A stretch of 64,000 bases of DNA from Falsiruegeria mediterranea M17 (GCF_900302455.1 NZ_ONZG01000015.1:1-64000), one strand, 5' to 3'. Shown: positions 54,075 through 63,738, counted from the first letter of the stretch. Notes: a model not told the origin generated them from the sequence alone. Numbers and translations: made by a program.

Positions 54075-55613
54075 ATGACTGAGACACCTGTAAAACGTCG
54101 TCGCAAACGCGATCGGGGCGCATCACGTGGCCAGGTCGGACAGCCCCGCACGCCCTTCATCCTGCGCAAGCTGGGTACGTTCAACATCCTCGGCGAAGAG
54201 GGGTTGAGCCTGATCGAGGAGAACGCCGACACGATCCTGGCCGAAACCGGCATGGAGTTTGTCGAAGATCCCGAAATCCTTGAGATTTTTGCCAATGCGG
54301 GCTGCGACGTGGACGGCACGCGGGTGCGGTTTGAACGCGGGTTCTGCCGCAAGACCATTCAGGCCACCGCGCCCAAACAGTTCATGCAGCACGCCCGCAA
54401 CCCGGCCAATTCGGTGCAGATGGGCGGCGATGCCACTGTGCTCTGCCCGTCGTGGGGCCCGCCCTTTGTGCATGATCTGGACCGGGGTCGCCGCTATGCG
54501 ACGTTTGACGACTTTCAGACGCTGGTGAAGCTGCACCACACCATTCCTTGGCTGCATCATTCGGGCGGCGTGGTTTGTGAGCCGGTCGACCTGCCCGCCA
54601 ACAAACGGCATCTGGACATGCTTTATGCTCACATTCGCTATTCCGACCGGCCGTTCATGGGGGCCTTCATCGGCGCTGAGCGCGCCGGTCATGCGCTAGA
54701 TATGGCGCGGATCGTCTTTGGCGCGGAGTATGTGGCCGAAAACCCAGTGCTTTATTGCGTGTCAAACACCAACGCACCGCTGGTGATGGATGCGCATATG
54801 TCAGGTGCCTTGAAAACCTATGCCCGCGCTGGTCAGCCGGTCGCCACCGCCCCTTGGGTGCTGACAGGCGCCATGAGCCCCTGCACCGTCGCAGGTACCA
54901 TGGCTCAGGTTCTGGCCGAAGCACTTGCCTGCCTTACGCTTGCGCAATTGGTGAAACCAGGCGCGCCGGTGCTGATGGGCTCTTTTGCGTCCACGATGTC
55001 AATGCAATCGGGGGCGCCGACCTTTGGCACACCCGAAGCAGGTCAGATGGTTCTGGCCGCAGGGCAACTGGCCCGCCGTCTGGGGGTGCCGCTGCACACG
55101 GTCGGCACGCTGAGCGCATCGAAAATACCGGATGCGCAGAGCCAGCAGGAAGCGACCTGGGGTCTGATGATGTCGATGTTTGCAGGTGCCAACCTGATCA
55201 ATCACGCCACCGGCTGGCTGGAGGGTGGTTTGGTGACCAGCTTTGAAAAGACGATGATCGACGCTGATCTCTGTGGCAAGCTGGCCCGCTTCTTTGATGG
55301 CATCGACCTGAGCGAGAACGCGCAGGCCATGTCTGCCATCGCCGCCACTGGTCCGGGTGCGCATTTCCTTGGCTCCGAGCACACGCAAGCCAATTTCATG
55401 TCCGCCCTCTTCCGGCCCGAGACACCCGACAACAACGCCTATGAACATTGGGAGGCGGCTGGGTCTTTGGATACCGCACAACGGGCCAACGGCCTATGGA
55501 AGAAGCATCTGGAGGCCTATGAGGACCCCGGCCTTGATCCGGCCATCGACGAGGAGTTGCAGGCCTATATCGCGCAGCGCAAGTCCGAGACGCCAGACAT
55601 GGATTACTTCTGA
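54075..55613 (+). CDS. MttB-family (non-pyrrolysine) methyltransferase
   Basis: A 512-residue TIM-barrel protein of the trimethylamine methyltransferase family. Its members demethylate quaternary or tertiary amines to a corrinoid protein. Motifs include LRKLGTFNILGEEGLSLIEE and GWLEGGLVTSFEKTMIDADL. There is no in-frame amber codon, so it belongs to the non-Pyl group such as MtgB, which acts on glycine betaine. No corrinoid protein lies in this operon, so the methyl acceptor is unclear. GGGAGG precedes the ATG at 54075. It is first in a four-gene operon and overlaps the next gene by one base. Confidence 0.85.
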   Translation: MTETPVKRRRKRDRGASRGQVGQPRTPFILRKLGTFNILGEEGLSLIEENADTILAETGMEFVEDPEILEIFANAGCDVDGTRVRFERGFCRKTIQATAPKQFMQHARNPANSVQMGGDATVLCPSWGPPFVHDLDRGRRYATFDDFQTLVKLHHTIPWLHHSGGVVCEPVDLPANKRHLDMLYAHIRYSDRPFMGAFIGAERAGHALDMARIVFGAEYVAENPVLYCVSNTNAPLVMDAHMSGALKTYARAGQPVATAPWVLTGAMSPCTVAGTMAQVLAEALACLTLAQLVKPGAPVLMGSFASTMSMQSGAPTFGTPEAGQMVLAAGQLARRLGVPLHTVGTLSASKIPDAQSQQEATWGLMMSMFAGANLINHATGWLEGGLVTSFEKTMIDADLCGKLARFFDGIDLSENAQAMSAIAATGPGAHFLGSEHTQANFMSALFRPETPDNNAYEHWEAAGSLDTAQRANGLWKKHLEAYEDPGLDPAIDEELQAYIAQRKSETPDMDYF

Positions 55614-58006
55614 TGGGACGCACGATCATCATCGGCGGCGGCGCCATCGGGTTGTCGGTGGCCTATCACCTGGCGCATCGCGGAGCCGAGGACGTGTTGC
55701 TATTGGAACGCAATCAGCTGACCTCGGGCACATCATGGCATGCCGCTGGCATCGTGGGCCCGCTCAGGGCCACGCCCAACATGACCAAGCTGGCGAGCTA
55801 TGCGCTGGAGCTGTTTCCCCGGCTTGAGGCCGAGACCGGTATGGCAACGGGTTACCGTCAGACGGGTGGTTATTGGCTGGCGCGGCGTGAAGAGCGGCTG
55901 GACGAGTTGCACCGGGTCTCGACCCTGGGGCGGCACTTTGGGCTGACCGCACAAGTCATCGGCGCGGACGAGGTAGAAGTTCCGGGGCTTGATGTCTCGG
56001 ATCACGCGGGCGCCATGTGGGTGGCCGAAGATGCCAATGTGAACCCGGTGGACCTGTGCATGGCCTATGCCCGCGCGGCCCGGTCCAAAGGCGTGGAGAT
56101 CCGCGAGAATTGCGGGGTTGCCAGTATCCTCTCTGAGGGCGGGACCGCGCGGGGCGTTGCGCTTGGCGATGGGACAGAGATTGAAGCCGAGAGCGTCGTG
56201 ATCTGCGCCGGGGCGTGGTCGAAGCCCCTCGCCGAAGGGGCCGGATTGCACCTGCCGCTGCAGGCGGTCGAGCATATGTATGTGGTGACCGAGCCGATGC
56301 CGGGTTTACCCGATCCGTTTCCGGTGATCCGCGACATGGATACAGGTATCTACATCAAGGGCGATGCTGGCAAGCTGGTGATCGGCGGGTTTGAGCCTGA
56401 CGCCAAGATCTGGGATGCCTTTGGCCCCGAAGGCGACCGGCCATTTCTGGAGATGCCAGAAGATTGGGAGCAGTTCATGCCCTTCATGGAGGCCGCGTTG
56501 GACCTGGTTCCGGCACTGGCTGAGACCGGCATCCAGCATTTCATGAACGGGCCGGAAAGTTTCACCAATGACACGCGGCCTTTGGTTGGGGCTGCACCGG
56601 ATGTGGACGGGTTGTTTGTTGCGGCTGGAATGAACTCGGTCGGGGTAATGTCCTCGGCCGGCATTGGGCGTGTCTTGGCGGATTGGATCGTGGATGGCGA
56701 GGCCCCGATGGACCTGTGGGAGGTCGATGTGGCCCGAGCCGATCCGCGTGCGGCAACGAATGCGCATATGGCGGATCGGATGGCCGAGAGTGTGGCCGAT
56801 CTGATGGCGATGCATTGGCCGTTCAAACAGCCCAAGGCCGGTCGTGGGTTGCGCTGTTCAGCTTTGCATCAGGCCTGGGCAGATCAGGGCGCAGTCTTTG
56901 GCCTGACTGCAGGCTGGGAGCGTGGGCTCTGGTATGCTGAGAACGACGCGGAGAGGGAGTTGCCCTACTCAGTTGGGGCGCAGTCCTGGTATCCGATTGC
57001 AAGGCGTGAAGCGGCGCGGATGCAGGATGGCGCGGTGCTGTTAGACCTGTCGCCCTTTGGCAAGTTCGACGTGATCGGCCCCGATGCGGTGGCAGCAATG
57101 AATGAACTGGTCTGTGCTCAGATGGATGTTCCTGTGGGCCGTGCTGTCTATACCCCGATGCTGAACGAAAAAGGCGGGATCGAGGGCGATTTGACCGTGA
57201 CCCGTTTGGGGAGCCAGCATTATCGCATCACCTCTGGTGCTGCGACGCGCTGGCGGGACGGGGCGCTGCTGCGCCGCCGCTTCGCGGTCTGGCGGGTTGC
57301 CTTGCACGATGTCACCGATGACGAGTGTGTAATCGGCCTGATGGGCGCAGAGGCGCGGGACATCCTGAACAGGATAAGCGATGCGGATTGGGTTGATTTC
57401 CCGTTTTCTACCGTGCGTGACGTGGCTGTGGCGGGTGTGGCGTGTCGTGCGACGCGGATGAGCTTTGTCGGCGAATTGGGCTGGGAGTTGAATGTTTCCG
57501 TGACCCAGGCCCGCAAAGTCTTTGACGCGCTCTCTACCGCTGGAGCCAAACCAATGGGCATGTATGCGCTTGAGGCCTGTCGGATCGAGAAGGCGTTTCG
57601 CCATTGGGGCCACGACCTTGGCCCCGAGATCACCCCGCTGGAGGCCGGACTTGGCTTTACCATTGACTGGGGCAAACAGTTCATCGGTAGATCAGCGCTT
57701 GAGGCACAACGCACCCAAGGAGTAACGCGTAAGCTCTGCCTGTTCCAGGTCGAGGGCGATCCGCTGATCCTGCATGACGAGCCGATCCTTGAGGGCGGGC
57801 GTGTCGTGGGCCTGACCACATCCGGCGCCAAGGGCGCGCGCACCGGCCTGACGCTGGCCTTGGGGATGATCGAGATCGCCCCCGGTGAAAAGCTTGCCGA
57901 CACCTGCGCTCGCGATTTCAGCTTCGACATCGCAGGTAAGACCTATCCGGCGCGGGCCCTGCCCCGCCCCCCATTTGACCCCAAAGGCGAAAGGATGCGC
58001 GGATGA
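55613..58006 (+). CDS. FAD oxidoreductase with C-terminal GcvT domain (DMGDH-like), copy 1
   Basis: A 797-residue two-domain enzyme. The N-terminal FAD domain has IIGGGAIGLSVAYHLAHRGA and GTSWHAAGIVG; the His in WHAAG carries covalent FAD in dimethylglycine dehydrogenase. The C-terminal half (about 420-797) is a GcvT-like tetrahydrofolate domain (SPFGKFDVIGPDAVAAMNEL, VGELGWELNVSVTQARKVFD). This arrangement oxidises an N-methyl group and passes it to tetrahydrofolate. It is coupled to the next gene by a 4-bp overlap. The substrate is probably a secondary or tertiary methylamine from the MttB-type step. Confidence 0.87.
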   Translation: MGRTIIIGGGAIGLSVAYHLAHRGAEDVLLLERNQLTSGTSWHAAGIVGPLRATPNMTKLASYALELFPRLEAETGMATGYRQTGGYWLARREERLDELHRVSTLGRHFGLTAQVIGADEVEVPGLDVSDHAGAMWVAEDANVNPVDLCMAYARAARSKGVEIRENCGVASILSEGGTARGVALGDGTEIEAESVVICAGAWSKPLAEGAGLHLPLQAVEHMYVVTEPMPGLPDPFPVIRDMDTGIYIKGDAGKLVIGGFEPDAKIWDAFGPEGDRPFLEMPEDWEQFMPFMEAALDLVPALAETGIQHFMNGPESFTNDTRPLVGAAPDVDGLFVAAGMNSVGVMSSAGIGRVLADWIVDGEAPMDLWEVDVARADPRAATNAHMADRMAESVADLMAMHWPFKQPKAGRGLRCSALHQAWADQGAVFGLTAGWERGLWYAENDAERELPYSVGAQSWYPIARREAARMQDGAVLLDLSPFGKFDVIGPDAVAAMNELVCAQMDVPVGRAVYTPMLNEKGGIEGDLTVTRLGSQHYRITSGAATRWRDGALLRRRFAVWRVALHDVTDDECVIGLMGAEARDILNRISDADWVDFPFSTVRDVAVAGVACRATRMSFVGELGWELNVSVTQARKVFDALSTAGAKPMGMYALEACRIEKAFRHWGHDLGPEITPLEAGLGFTIDWGKQFIGRSALEAQRTQGVTRKLCLFQVEGDPLILHDEPILEGGRVVGLTTSGAKGARTGLTLALGMIEIAPGEKLADTCARDFSFDIAGKTYPARALPRPPFDPKGERMRG

Positions 58007-60414
58007 GCAACGCACAGGTCCTGATCATTGGTGGCGGCGCCATGGGCGTGTCGCTGATGTACCATCTTACCAAGGCAGGATGGCGCGACGTGGTGCTGGT
58101 TGAAAAGAACGACCTCACCCATGGCTCGACCTGGCATGCTGCCGGGCTGTGCACCCATTTTGCGCACAACCCAACCATTCAGGAGCTGCGTGCAACCTCT
58201 GTCCGCCTTTATCGCGACATCCTGCCGGAAGAGACCGGGCAGAACTGCGGCTTTCACCGTTCTGGCGCGATGCGTATCACCTCCAACTCGGATCGGATGG
58301 ATGAATTCCGCCATGTCGCCGGCCTGTCGGATTTCACCGGATATCCACTGGAGGTTCTGACGCCCGAACGGATCGCCGAACTGCACCCGCTGGCCAAGCT
58401 GGATGGATTGCTGGGGGGTATCTATGAACCCGATGACGGCCATGTGGACCCGACGCTGGCCACCAATGCGATGGCGCAGGTGGCCACGCGCAACGGAGCC
58501 AAGATCAGCCGCTACAATGCGGTGCAATCCATCCGGCGAGAGGATGGTAAGTGGATCGTAGAGACAGCCAAGGAGACGTTCCGCGCCACGCATATCGTCA
58601 ATGCAGCCGGAACCTGGGGCTGGGAGATCGGGCACATGATGGGGCTCAACATCCCGTCCGTACCGGTGCTGCACCAGTATCTGGTGACCGATGCGGTGCC
58701 CGAGGTTACCGAGCGCATCGACGCCAAGCTGCCCGAACTGCCGATGATCCGCGACCCCGAGGAAAGCTGGTACGTGCGCCAGGAACGCGACGGGCTGATC
58801 CTGGGGCCTTACGAAAAAGAAGCGCAGGTCTGGTCGGTGGATGGCGTGCCACCCGAGTTTGGCGCTGACCTGATGCCGCCCGATCTGGACCGGGTGGAAC
58901 ATATCATCGAGGCGGCGATGGAGCGTATCCCGGCGCTGATGAATGGCGGTGTGAAAACCGTGGTCAACGGTCCGATCACCTTTACCCCCGACGCCAACCC
59001 GCTGATCGGCCCCACGCATGGGCTGGAAAACGCCTGGTTGCTGACCGGGTCGAGCATGGGCGTGATGGAAGGTGGCGGCTCGGGCTGGTTCCTGGCGCAT
59101 TGGATGACGCACGGCGCGCCGCCTATGGATGCTTTGGCGGTGGACAGCCGCCGGTTTGGTACTTGGGCCGACCGGGATTATCGGGTCGAGAAAGCCATCG
59201 AGTGCTTTGGCCTGCAATTTGGCGTGCACTATCCGTTCGAAGAACGCCCCGCCGGACGCGGCAAGCGCCTGTCGCCGCTGCATGATCTGATGGTGGAGCG
59301 TGGCGCAGTCATGGGTGCAGCCTATGGCTGGGAACGGCCCAACTGGTTCTCGGACAGACAAGGCGACATAGCGCATGAGAGCTTTCGCCGTCCGAACTGG
59401 TTCCCACATGTCGCCAAAGAGGTCGAGACCGTCACCACCAAGGCCGGGTTGGCCGATCTGTCCGTGTTCTCGAAGTTCGACATCACCGGCCCCGAGGCCC
59501 GCGCGTTCATCGACAGCTTGGGGGCAAACCGCCCGCCTGCGAATGGGCGTATTGGCCTGACACATGTGCTGACCCCGGCGGGCGGAGTGCTGTCCGAGTA
59601 CACAGTGACCATGCTGAGCGACACCCACGCTTATTTGACCTCGGCAGCGGCGGCGCAAGAGATCGACATGGATCAGCTGACAGCCCACGCCAAAGGGTTC
59701 GACGTAGCAGTCACCAACCGGTGCGACGAGCTGGCGGTTATCGGCCTGATGGGACCACTCTCGCGCCACATACTCAGCCAGCACACGCTGGTCGATTTGG
59801 ACGATGGCTTCCCCTGGCTCAGCGCTCAGGTGATCGACGTAGCGGGCGCACAGGTGCGCGCGTTGCGGGTGTCCTACTTGGGTGAACTTGGCTGGGAACT
59901 GCACATGGACCGCACCGACGCGGAACAGGTATTTCTGGCGCTCGAGGCCACCGGCAAACCGATGGGCACGGGATACTATGGCGCCTATGCTGCCAACTCC
60001 ATGCGGCTGGAGAAGGGCTATCGCGGCTGGGGCGGTGATCTGACCACTGAGCGGACCTTGCACGAGGCGGGTATTGGCATGTTTGCCCGCACCAAGGACC
60101 GCGCCTTTACTGGGCGCGAGGCAATGCTGGAGCGCAAAGCCAAAGACGACCGCTGGGACATGGTCCTACTCGAAATCCACGATCCCGAGTTTGACCCGTT
60201 CTATGCGCATTCCGTCCTGCAAGGCGGTGACATCGTTGGCGTTGTCACCTCGGGTGCGCACGGCCATCGCACCGGAAAGACGCTGGCCTTGGCCTATCTG
60301 CGCGACCGCACGGCGCGCGACAACCTCACCGTATCCATCCTGGGGCGCAGGACGCAGGCCACGATCCTGCCCGCCGCGCCCTTTGACCCCGAAAACCTGC
60401 GCTTGAAAGCCTGA
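58003..60414 (+). CDS. FAD oxidoreductase with C-terminal GcvT domain (DMGDH-like), copy 2
   Basis: An 803-residue paralogue of the preceding protein, with the same layout. The FAD-binding GGGAMGVSLMYHLTKAGWR and covalent-flavin STWHAAGLCTHFAHN are followed by the GcvT domain with FSKFDITGPEARAFIDSLGA and YLGELGWELHMDRTDAEQVF. Two related enzymes in one operon suggest two successive N-demethylations or two related substrates. It ends 11 bp before the aminotransferase. Confidence 0.87.
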   Translation: MSNAQVLIIGGGAMGVSLMYHLTKAGWRDVVLVEKNDLTHGSTWHAAGLCTHFAHNPTIQELRATSVRLYRDILPEETGQNCGFHRSGAMRITSNSDRMDEFRHVAGLSDFTGYPLEVLTPERIAELHPLAKLDGLLGGIYEPDDGHVDPTLATNAMAQVATRNGAKISRYNAVQSIRREDGKWIVETAKETFRATHIVNAAGTWGWEIGHMMGLNIPSVPVLHQYLVTDAVPEVTERIDAKLPELPMIRDPEESWYVRQERDGLILGPYEKEAQVWSVDGVPPEFGADLMPPDLDRVEHIIEAAMERIPALMNGGVKTVVNGPITFTPDANPLIGPTHGLENAWLLTGSSMGVMEGGGSGWFLAHWMTHGAPPMDALAVDSRRFGTWADRDYRVEKAIECFGLQFGVHYPFEERPAGRGKRLSPLHDLMVERGAVMGAAYGWERPNWFSDRQGDIAHESFRRPNWFPHVAKEVETVTTKAGLADLSVFSKFDITGPEARAFIDSLGANRPPANGRIGLTHVLTPAGGVLSEYTVTMLSDTHAYLTSAAAAQEIDMDQLTAHAKGFDVAVTNRCDELAVIGLMGPLSRHILSQHTLVDLDDGFPWLSAQVIDVAGAQVRALRVSYLGELGWELHMDRTDAEQVFLALEATGKPMGTGYYGAYAANSMRLEKGYRGWGGDLTTERTLHEAGIGMFARTKDRAFTGREAMLERKAKDDRWDMVLLEIHDPEFDPFYAHSVLQGGDIVGVVTSGAHGHRTGKTLALAYLRDRTARDNLTVSILGRRTQATILPAAPFDPENLRLKA

Positions 60415-60425
60415 GGGAGGCAAGC

Positions 60426-61739
60426 ATGACCCACCAACCGCTCAACACCGAATGGTCCACCCAGGCCACTGCCGCCCGGCGCGACAATTACTATGCTGCC
60501 AGTCAGCGCAAGTTTGTCCCCTTCAAGGACCCGATCGTTTTCCAGAGGGGATCGATGCAGTACCTGTGGGACGCCGAGGGGAACAAGTATACCGACCTTC
60601 TGGGCATGAACGTCTGCATCTCGGTCGGGCATTCGCACCCAACCGTGGTGGCCGCCGCGATGGAACAGGCACAGCAGCTGACCCATTGCACGACGATGTT
60701 CTACCACCCTACCCCGGCGCATCTGGCCGAGGAACTGGCCGCGACCATGCCCAAGGGCCACGAGTGGGTGGTACATTTCACCAACTCTGGATCTGAGGCG
60801 ATTGACCTGGCGATGACCATGGCGCGCAGCTACACGGGCAATCTGGATCTGCTGGCCCTGCGCACGGCGTATCACGGCCCTACTGCGTCCGCACAATCGC
60901 TCACCGGCATCAGCGGCTGGCGGCATCCCGGCATGCCCGGCAACGTGGCTTTTGTCGCCGAACCCAACCAGTATCGCGGCATCTTTGGTGAGAACGCTGG
61001 TGCCGCGCCCTATCTGGACGAGATCGACCAGACCATCCGCACCGCCACCACCGGTCAGATCGCCGGCATGTTCGTGGAAAGCGTCCAAGGCTACGGCGGC
61101 ATCATCGAAATGCCCAAAGGCTACATGTCAGGTGCCGCCGAGCGGGTGCGCGCGGCCGGAGGTCTGTACATCGCAGATGAGGTGCAATCAGGCTTTGGCC
61201 GCACCGGCGATCACATGTGGGGGTTCGAGGCGGACGGCGTGGTGCCGGACATCATCGTTATGGCAAAGGGGCTGGGCAATGGCTTCCCCATCGGGGCCGT
61301 TGTGGCGAAGAAAGAAATCGCAGCCCCCATGGCCGAAAAGTTCATGTTCCACACCTACGGCGCCAACCCAACGTCCTGTGCGGCGGGTCGCGCGGTGCTG
61401 CAAGTCATTCGCGAAGACAAGGTGATGGAGAACGCCAAAACCGTTGGCGCGGCCCTGCTGGCGCGTCTGCATGAGCTGAAGGACAAGCACGCCGCCATCG
61501 GCGATGTGCGCGGGCGGGGTTTGATGCTGGCCATTGAGATGGTCAAGGACCGCAAGACCAAGGAACCGGACGCGGAAACCACGGCGGCCGTCTTTGAGCA
61601 TTGCCGTTCGCAACGCCTGATCCTGTCGAAATCCGGCCCCTTCCAAAGCTCGCTGCGAATGGTGCCGCCGATGTGCCTCACGCTCGAGGATGTGGACCGC
61701 GTGGCGGACGGCCTGGATCAGGCGTTCTCCTCTCTGTGA
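60426..61739 (+). CDS. Class III aminotransferase (AGXT2-like)
   Basis: A 437-residue PLP enzyme of the ornithine/beta-alanine/alanine-glyoxylate aminotransferase type. The cofactor lysine is in IVMAKGLGNGFPIGAVV. Other motifs are LLGMNVCISVGHSHPTVVAA, VVHFTNSGSEAIDLAMTMAR and GLYIADEVQSGFGRTGDHMW. It is last in the operon. It probably removes the amino group of the fully demethylated product; the amino donor is unknown. Confidence 0.88.
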   Translation: MTHQPLNTEWSTQATAARRDNYYAASQRKFVPFKDPIVFQRGSMQYLWDAEGNKYTDLLGMNVCISVGHSHPTVVAAAMEQAQQLTHCTTMFYHPTPAHLAEELAATMPKGHEWVVHFTNSGSEAIDLAMTMARSYTGNLDLLALRTAYHGPTASAQSLTGISGWRHPGMPGNVAFVAEPNQYRGIFGENAGAAPYLDEIDQTIRTATTGQIAGMFVESVQGYGGIIEMPKGYMSGAAERVRAAGGLYIADEVQSGFGRTGDHMWGFEADGVVPDIIVMAKGLGNGFPIGAVVAKKEIAAPMAEKFMFHTYGANPTSCAAGRAVLQVIREDKVMENAKTVGAALLARLHELKDKHAAIGDVRGRGLMLAIEMVKDRKTKEPDAETTAAVFEHCRSQRLILSKSGPFQSSLRMVPPMCLTLEDVDRVADGLDQAFSSL

Positions 61740-61799
61740 GGGTCATGAACTCTCGCGGTGTATGATTGGTCTCCGTGGGATGGCGCAAGGACATGCGCC

Positions 61800-61832
61800 A
61801 ACGCCCGTTCCTGATGGAGCGGGCGTTTTTGT
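61800..61832 (+). terminator. Terminator of the methylamine operon
   Basis: AACGCCCG (61800-61807) pairs with CGGGCGTT (61820-61827), followed by a T tract. Confidence 0.85.
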
Positions 61833-61860
61833 ATTTTGAAACATAGACCAGATCCGGGAG

Positions 61861-62057
61861 TGCTCCCGCACCCGAGCGATCATGGCGTCGCCAGCCCCGC
61901 TAACGGCCTTGGGCCGGGCGCCTCGCCTTTGGCTTGGCGCGGTTCCGCTTTGGGGCGCCTGGTTCGCGGCAAAAGCCAACCGCCGAGCGCAGCGAGGCTG
62001 GGCCCAACGGGAGGAGGTTTTTCGTCAGAAAAATTGACGACGGGCGGGAGCACCCCC
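61861..62057 (-). repeat. Dispersed structured repeat, copy 7
   Basis: The core at the right reads CCCAACGGGAGGAGG, stem TTTTTC-GTCA-GAAAAA (62018-62033), then GACGACGGGCGGGAGC. The stem arms are A/T pairs, where other copies have G/C pairs. The left part is longer and more irregular than in other copies. Confidence 0.75.
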
Positions 62058-62095
62058 GCCGTTTCGCGCACCATGTCCTTCAATACTTCTTGCAT

Positions 62096-62133
62096 TAGTA
62101 CGATTTCGCACTATTTAATACGATATCGCACCA
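62096..62133. promoter_or_regulatory. Tandem MarR-type operators
   Basis: Two 18-bp imperfect palindromes start 20 bp apart: TAGTACGATTTCGCACTA and TAATACGATATCGCACCA. They lie before the Acg-type gene, which is followed by a MarR gene. Confidence 0.7.
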
Positions 62134-62147
62134 AATGGAGATCCCTC

Positions 62148-63293
62148 ATGTCCCTTTCTCGCCGGAAGACCCTTGCACTGATTGGCGGCGGTTGCATCGT
62201 TGCCGCCACTGCCACCGCCGGATACGCCGTCACCCGTCGCCCTAATCAGGCCCTGCGCCCCTGGGCCCTTGCCGGGCAATACGCCGAGCCACGCCGTAAC
62301 GCGCTTTCCTTTGCCCTGCTCGCCCCCAACCCGCACAACCGGCAGCCTTGGGTGGTCGACCTGTCCCAAGACGATGAGGTCACCCTGTTTTGCGATCCGG
62401 ATCGGGTGCTACCGGAAACCGACCCCTTCAGCCGTCAGATCACCATCGGCCTTGGCTGTTTCCTGGAGGTCATGCGCATGGCTGCCGCCCAGGACGGCTA
62501 TCGCGTCGATCTGGACCTTTTCCCCGAAGGCGAAGACCCGACGACGCTTGACCATCGCCCCATCGCCCGCGCCCGATTTACCAATGACCCGAACCAGCGC
62601 CCCGATCCGCTCTTTGCCCATGTGATGAACCGCCGCTCTCTCAAAGAGCCCTTTGACACCACCCGCGCGGTTCTTCCGACCGAGCTTGCCACCCTGCGAG
62701 CCGCCGCAACCGCGACAACCTTTGGCGGTTCGATAAAGCCTGACGACATCGCCATCTATCGCGAGTTGTCGCACGAAGCGCTCAGGATCGAGATCGAAAC
62801 GCCGGCGACCTACAAAGAAAGTGTTGATCTGTTCCGCATCGGCCATCGCGAAGTCGACGCCAATCCCGATGGCATCGACTTTACCGGGCCAATGTTCGAA
62901 ACGCTTCACATGACCGGTCTGTTCACGCGGGACGTAGCGCTGGACACAACCTCAATGGCCTATACCGGCGGGCTGGATGCGGTCTTTGCCAACACCGATA
63001 CCGCGATGGGGCACATCTGGCTGGTGACCAAGACCAACAGCCGCCGCGATCAGATCGCCGCAGGTGCCGATTGGCTCAGGCTCAATCTGGCCGCTACGGA
63101 CATCGGTTTGGGCATGCAGCCCCTCAGCCAGGCCTTGCAGGAATATCCCGAAATGGCAGAGCTTTACCACGAAATCCACAACCGGCTCGCGCCGAACGGT
63201 GGAACGGTTCAAATGTTTGCCCGCATCGGTTACGGTCCGCAGGTGGCGCCAAGCCCACGCTGGCCATTGGAGGCAAAACTTGTCCAAACCTGA
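62148..63293 (+). CDS. Tat-exported Acg/nitroreductase-like flavoprotein
   Basis: About 381 residues. The N terminus (SRRKTLALIGGGCIVAATAT) is a Tat-like signal with twin arginines. The body resembles the Acg-family FMN-binding nitroreductase fold (LAPNPHNRQPWVVDLSQDD, MGHIWLVTKTNSRRDQIAAG, LGMQPLSQALQEYPEM). The ATG at 62148 is chosen because upstream sequence holds operators and repeat DNA. Its 3' end overlaps the MarR gene by 14 bp, suggesting control by it. The substrate is unknown. Confidence 0.78.
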   Translation: MSLSRRKTLALIGGGCIVAATATAGYAVTRRPNQALRPWALAGQYAEPRRNALSFALLAPNPHNRQPWVVDLSQDDEVTLFCDPDRVLPETDPFSRQITIGLGCFLEVMRMAAAQDGYRVDLDLFPEGEDPTTLDHRPIARARFTNDPNQRPDPLFAHVMNRRSLKEPFDTTRAVLPTELATLRAAATATTFGGSIKPDDIAIYRELSHEALRIEIETPATYKESVDLFRIGHREVDANPDGIDFTGPMFETLHMTGLFTRDVALDTTSMAYTGGLDAVFANTDTAMGHIWLVTKTNSRRDQIAAGADWLRLNLAATDIGLGMQPLSQALQEYPEMAELYHEIHNRLAPNGGTVQMFARIGYGPQVAPSPRWPLEAKLVQT

Positions 63294-63738
63294 ACAGGAC
63301 ATCCCCACGATCTTTGCCCTTTTCAACGAGATCGGTATCATCAGCCAACTGTCCAGCCGCCTGTTCGAAACCCGTCTGCCCGACGGGTTTCTGGTCTCAC
63401 ACTTTGCGGTTCTCAACCACCTGACCCGCCTGGGCGATGGCCGCACGCCACTGTCGATTGCGCAAGCGCTGCAGGTGCCCAAAACCTCGATGACGCACAC
63501 GCTCAAAGGGCTGCACAAGGCCGGATTGATCGCGTTTGAGCCGAACCCCAAAGACAGCCGGTCGAAATGCGTGATGCTCACCGATCAGGGCCGCACCTTT
63601 CGCGAAAACGCCATCGCAGCCCTAGGCCCGGACATGGTTCAAATGGCCCAGCGCATCGACGTTTCAAAAATTGCGGACGCCTTGCCAATTCTGATCGAAG
63701 TTCGAGCTTATCTGGACAAAGCTCGCGAGGCGGAATGA
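63280..63738 (+). CDS. MarR-family transcriptional regulator
   Basis: A 152-residue winged-helix regulator. The helix-turn-helix lies around 50-110 (LSIAQALQVPKTSMTHTLKG, LHKAGLIAFEPNPKDSRSKC). Translation starts at a TTG at 63280 with GGAGG 9 bases upstream, giving a normal family length. It overlaps the flavoprotein gene and probably represses the shared operon through the tandem palindromes at 62096-62133. The inducer is unknown. Confidence 0.85.
   Translation: MSKPEQDIPTIFALFNEIGIISQLSSRLFETRLPDGFLVSHFAVLNHLTRLGDGRTPLSIAQALQVPKTSMTHTLKGLHKAGLIAFEPNPKDSRSKCVMLTDQGRTFRENAIAALGPDMVQMAQRIDVSKIADALPILIEVRAYLDKAREAE

Noticed and set aside
57943-60063. A 706-codon open frame opposite the second DMGDH-like gene
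   Set aside because: The opposite strand encodes a clear flavoprotein with conserved motifs; this frame has none.
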